A DNA stretch of 16,440 bases from Candidatus Bathyarchaeota archaeon (GTDB lineage: Archaea > Thermoproteota > Bathyarchaeia > 40CM-2-53-6 > RBG-13-38-9). Positions 13,932 through 16,440 of this stretch are shown piece by piece. A model generated the notes under the pieces. It was not told the origin of the DNA and did no database searches. It saw nothing but the letters and a program-made list of their open reading frames with translations. The stretch covers positions 1 through 16,440 of the forward strand of contig JAGLGJ010000007.1 of the NCBI GenBank assembly GCA_023144075.1. The letters run 5' to 3'. Position numbers and translations under genes: made by a program. How positions within the stretch are numbered: position 1 is the first letter of the stretch; the number at the start of each line of letters is the position of its first letter.

Positions 13932-15024
13932 GAAGAAACAACGTAAAGGAGCAGTCAAAGAAAGAAAGGAAAAGGTCATCTCTTCCCTCCAAAACTTCGG
14001 AGAGAAAACATATGACCAAATAGTTTCAGGAGAGTTTCCATGGACAAACATACCCAGCAGATCAATAAACAACATCTTCTACGATGAAAAGCTGAGGCAA
14101 TACATCTTAGGAGATAGATCCGTAAAACGAACTGCCAGAAATATAAGGCACATTAGACCTCTGACACAACTCATATGGATAGGCATGTTTGCAGATGAAT
14201 TAAGCCGGCAAAGCAAAACGAGCACCCTAAGAGACGTATACTACTCGGCACAAGCATATGAAATGAGCTTTACGGACCAGCAAGAGAGCGATAATCTAAT
14301 CACAGATCTTGAGACTGTGATAGGCTACTCAAGAGAAGACTTTAACGTATTTCCCGAAGAAAGGAGTGCAATCTTCGGTGATCTCACAGTGGAATATACG
14401 CTCCCAGGATATGAAGGAAACAAGCTTAACCTAACATCACATCCAGACGGAATGATGATCGGTCCTGCATTGACCAGCTCAGAACTTGTCAACTGCAAAG
14501 CCGACAAAGTGATAGCTATAGAGAAAGGTGGACTCTTCACACGATTCATCGAAGAGAAAGTTCATACGAAACACAAAGCTCTACTCATCCATACAGCAGG
14601 ACAGGCCCCCAGGGCAACCAGAGGTTTTCTAAAAAGACTAAATCGAGAACTCAAACTTCCCGTATACATCTTCACAGACGGAGACCCATGGGGCATGCAC
14701 ATAGCCATGGTCATAATATCGGGCTCAGCAAATGCAGCTCACCTAAGGGACTTGAATACACCGGACGCTAAATGGTTTGGAGTATGGGCGACTGACATTG
14801 TGGATTACAAACTTCCCAGCGACCAACTCACTGAACTTGATGTAAAAAGACTTCACGAACTAAAGAAAGATCCCAGATACGAAGGCAAACTCTGGAAGAA
14901 AGAAATTGATACCTTCATTAAGATTAACAAAAAAGCTGAACAGGAGGCTTTTAGCAGATACGGATTGACATACATAGTCGATGAATACCTACCTGCCAAA
15001 CTAGAGATTGCAGAATCACTCTAA
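13915..15024 (+). CDS. top6A: DNA topoisomerase VI subunit A (Spo11-like)
   Basis: Top6A makes the double-strand break by tyrosine attack and is the archaeal relative of meiotic Spo11. From ATG 13915 there are 369 residues. The winged-helix (CAP-like) catalytic domain has T-L-R-D-V-Y-Y, in which the second Tyr (Tyr110) should be the catalytic one, matching RDIFY of Spo11. The Toprim domain has A-I-E-K-G-G (Glu203) and F-T-D-G-D-P-W-G (Asp255, Asp257) for magnesium. The N-terminus is strongly basic (K-S-K-K-K-Q-R-K). ATG 13915 overlaps top6B by 17 bases; GTG 13903 would extend it by 4 residues. The two subunits are thus translated together in roughly equal amounts. Confidence 0.96.
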   Translation: MPRKSKKKQRKGAVKERKEKVISSLQNFGEKTYDQIVSGEFPWTNIPSRSINNIFYDEKLRQYILGDRSVKRTARNIRHIRPLTQLIWIGMFADELSRQSKTSTLRDVYYSAQAYEMSFTDQQESDNLITDLETVIGYSREDFNVFPEERSAIFGDLTVEYTLPGYEGNKLNLTSHPDGMMIGPALTSSELVNCKADKVIAIEKGGLFTRFIEEKVHTKHKALLIHTAGQAPRATRGFLKRLNRELKLPVYIFTDGDPWGMHIAMVIISGSANAAHLRDLNTPDAKWFGVWATDIVDYKLPSDQLTELDVKRLHELKKDPRYEGKLWKKEIDTFIKINKKAEQEAFSRYGLTYIVDEYLPAKLEIAESL

Positions 15025-15150
15025 TTACGAAATTCAAGATTTGCCAATAGACGATTGAATATTCCCGACATGAATCCATTAGAATTCATTATTTCGAAAA
15101 ATCAAAGATTGTAATTTGGGGCATAAGCAAAACGTCATATATGGCAAGTG

Positions 15151-15161
15151 TTTTTTTTAAA
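15151..15161 (+). promoter_or_regulatory. Candidate TATA box for the membrane NTF2-like gene
   Basis: TTTTTTTTAAA (15151-15161) resembles an archaeal TATA region, with a start site expected near 15185. The T run could also help end transcription of top6A. The 179-base spacer after top6A holds no other clear element. Confidence 0.3.
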
Positions 15162-15203
15162 TCAAATAACATTAATTTTTCTTGAAGAGGATCTGACTCG
15201 AAA

Positions 15204-15779
15204 TTGGATATTCCACCTATTCTTCTTGGAGCAATTTTTCTAATAATAATTATAGCAGTAGTTTTAATACCACGGGTCGTGTCGAAAATCAAGGGGCCAA
15301 TTAAATGGAGAAATATTCTAATCATTATGATCATAATTCTAATCGCCCTTGGAATTTTTTATGCAGTTACACAAATTCCCAGCGAACAAATAGAATTAAC
15401 TGAAGAACAGAAAGAGATCGATCTGTTCCTACTGAATTATTATGATGGACTGCGGAACATGTCTACTTCTAGAATTGTAGATTTATTCTCAGAAAATGCT
15501 ATAGTAGTTTCTTCAGAAGGAACCACCTACAAAGGAACCAAAATGATAAAAAGATATTTTGATGAAAAATTCATACATCTTGAACGATATGACGTAAAAT
15601 ATATCGTCTCTGATATTAAAATTGAAGATGGATTAGCCAAAGCGGTGTACCACTCAGAGGAAAGAGGATTCATTACTGGAGCTACATTATGGCCAATCGA
15701 AGGATTAAGAGAAGAATTCACATTGGTCAAGCAACAAGGTTCCTGGAAGATCAAGGGATTAATTATTAGTCATGAATGA
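15204..15779 (+). CDS. Membrane-anchored NTF2/SnoaL-like domain protein
   Basis: The 191-residue protein begins with two hydrophobic segments (about 6-26 and 36-57) separated by a short basic loop (V-V-S-K-I-K-G-P-I-K-W-R). This suggests a hairpin anchor with N- and C-termini on the same side. From about residue 68 the sequence has the cone-shaped NTF2 pattern: helix F-L-L-N-Y-Y-D-G-L-R-N-M-S-T, then I-V-D-L-F-S-E-N-A-I-V-V-S-S-E-G-T-T-Y-K-G, then sheet strands ending W-K-I-K-G-L-I-I. These domains bind small hydrophobic ligands or mediate dimers; some are enzymes, most are not. No catalytic residues can be assigned. The start TTG 15204 has GAGG 13 bases upstream, a rather long gap. No operon partner is clear. 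Confidence 0.75.
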   Translation: MDIPPILLGAIFLIIIIAVVLIPRVVSKIKGPIKWRNILIIMIIILIALGIFYAVTQIPSEQIELTEEQKEIDLFLLNYYDGLRNMSTSRIVDLFSENAIVVSSEGTTYKGTKMIKRYFDEKFIHLERYDVKYIVSDIKIEDGLAKAVYHSEERGFITGATLWPIEGLREEFTLVKQQGSWKIKGLIISHE

Positions 15780-15878
15780 ATACAGTAACGCATGTAGTAT
15801 GAGAAAAGGAGTCATTGATGATTTTAGAGCGCGCTTCAATGAGCAATAGATGGAATACTTTTCTTTTCCTACATTAAG

Positions 15879-16145
15879 TTAAGGAATTTTAGGTGCTCCC
15901 CAAAAGACTTTATTTTTATCTTTACATTTTGGACATTCATGTTCTGATTCAATGATTTCATCATCAGATGTTTTTTGGATGTCGGAATTACTGCTATCAC
16001 TTATGGATGAAGAAACTTCGAATGCTGTTTTTGTTTGTGCTGCAAAGATATGTTTATCGTCGGGTGAAGAAACTTCAAACCTATTTTTACAATTCTTACA
16101 GAACAATATAACAAATCGTCCTCGACTAGAATCAAAGTCAACCAA
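15879..16145 (-). CDS. Small protein with two CxxC knuckles joined by an acidic Ser-rich linker
   Basis: The 88-residue protein starts with a strand and a first knuckle, F-C-K-N-C (Cys16, Cys19). Then comes a middle of about 50 residues dominated by Ser, Asp, Glu and Thr, with no predicted order (S-S-S-I-S-D-S-S-N-S-D-I). The second knuckle, E-C-P-K-C (Cys71, Cys74), ends with V-F-W-G-A-P. The two pairs could form one zinc ribbon with an unusually long inserted linker. I know no family for it. The start TTG 16145 has GTGA about 8 bases upstream, fairly weak. It converges on the NTF2-like gene. Confidence 0.62.
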   Translation of the reverse strand: MVDFDSSRGRFVILFCKNCKNRFEVSSPDDKHIFAAQTKTAFEVSSSISDSSNSDIQKTSDDEIIESEHECPKCKDKNKVFWGAPKIP

Positions 16146-16440
16146 AATGTGTCACATATCAAGATGTTTATTAGCAATGTATTTGATTTTAATCATTTAT
16201 TTTGGATAGTACTACCATAATTGTTTTAGTTATTTGTGTTTATGAAACTGGATTTATATGTAATCTTAAATGCTTACTTACAATCACATCGTATGTGATC
16301 ATGTTATCAATGCCGGTCTTTCCGGCATATAAAAACGATTTGTATTACGGCAACCGTTATATTCCTTTGACGACGATTCTGAGTCTTGCCATTAAGGTAA
16401 AAATGGGAGAATTTGAAAAAAGAGCGAGGAAAACGTAAAA
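16146..16440. other. 295-base right edge: short hairpins, no secure gene
   Basis: A 78-codon frame (TTG 16202 to TAA 16436-16438) exists, but it has no ribosome site and no recognisable motif, and it overlaps three short inverted repeats, so I do not call it a gene. An ATATAAAA box at 16326-16333 would fit a promoter reading rightwards. The stretch may be a regulatory spacer or a small RNA. Confidence 0.4.
16283..16360. repeat. Three consecutive short hairpins
   Basis: There are three inverted repeats in a row. ATCACAT/ATGTGAT has a 3-base loop (16283-16299). ATGCCGG/CCGGCAT has a 5-base loop (16310-16328). ATTACGG/CCGTTAT has a 3-base loop and one mismatch (16344-16360). Their centres lie about 28 and 33 bases apart. 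They do not share a sequence. Confidence 0.6.

Noticed and set aside
15818..15877. 19-codon frame (ATG 15818) with AAAGGAG 7 bases upstream
   Set aside because: The ribosome site is good, but the peptide is very short, shows no motif and sits in a convergent spacer. It cannot be told from chance.
16202..16438. 78-codon frame at the right edge
   Set aside because: It has a TTG start without ribosome site, no family features, and overlaps three hairpins. A real gene is possible but unsupported.
1..16440. tRNA, rRNA, CRISPR or insertion-sequence content
   Set aside because: By eye I found no cloverleaf with a T-arm GTTC box, no direct-repeat array, and no transposase or terminal inverted repeats. 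A covariance-model scan would be decisive.

Overview
The window reads as chromosomal DNA of an AT-rich archaeon. The evidence is a set of archaeal/eukaryote-type information-processing genes: aIF2-beta, aIF1A, a RIO1-type kinase, a Pno1/Dim2-like KH protein, both topoisomerase VI subunits, an archaeal-type MetRS and a CDKAL1-like methylthiotransferase. Frequent TTG starts with GGAG/GGTG Shine-Dalgarno sites and TTTATTAA-like boxes upstream of genes fit this. The gene content resembles TACK archaea (Bathyarchaeia- or Thaumarchaeota-like); that placement is an inference. I see no IS element, CRISPR array, rRNA or tRNA.

Layout. 1-1900 (minus): an aspartate kinase frame running off the left edge and cut by one in-frame TGA, preceded by a coiled-coil/zinc-motif protein of unknown function. 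2001-3100 (plus): three small genes. These are a 42-residue protein with no charged residues followed by a clear hairpin terminator, a lone Ig-like domain protein, and a TM1367-type cyclophilin-like protein. 3130-3933 (minus): a WbpD/WlbB-like hexapeptide acyltransferase. 4046-5760 (plus): a MoaD/ThiS ubiquitin-like protein and a MiaB/CDKAL1-family tRNA methylthiotransferase whose real N-terminus has no usable start codon. 5763-8089 (minus): MetRS and a PHP-domain protein, joined by an ATGA overlap. 8245-15024 (plus): aIF2-beta and DUF424, then about 1.7 kb of poorly conserved or damaged genes (a membrane Ig-like protein, a tiny zinc protein on the other strand, and a nitroreductase with an in-frame TAA), then aIF1A, RIO1, KH, top6B and top6A tightly packed. 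15204-16440: a membrane-anchored NTF2-like protein, a two-zinc-knuckle protein, and a non-coding-looking tail with three short hairpins in a row.

How the genes work together. Most of the intact core concerns translation start and small-subunit maturation (MetRS, aIF2-beta, aIF1A, RIO1, KH) and tRNA position-37 modification (methylthiotransferase). It is linked to the type IIB topoisomerase in the order RIO1-KH-top6B-top6A with overlapping ends. The accessory genes between these blocks carry the unusual features: two genes with a single nonsense codon in otherwise open frames, a gene missing its start codon, and very small proteins.
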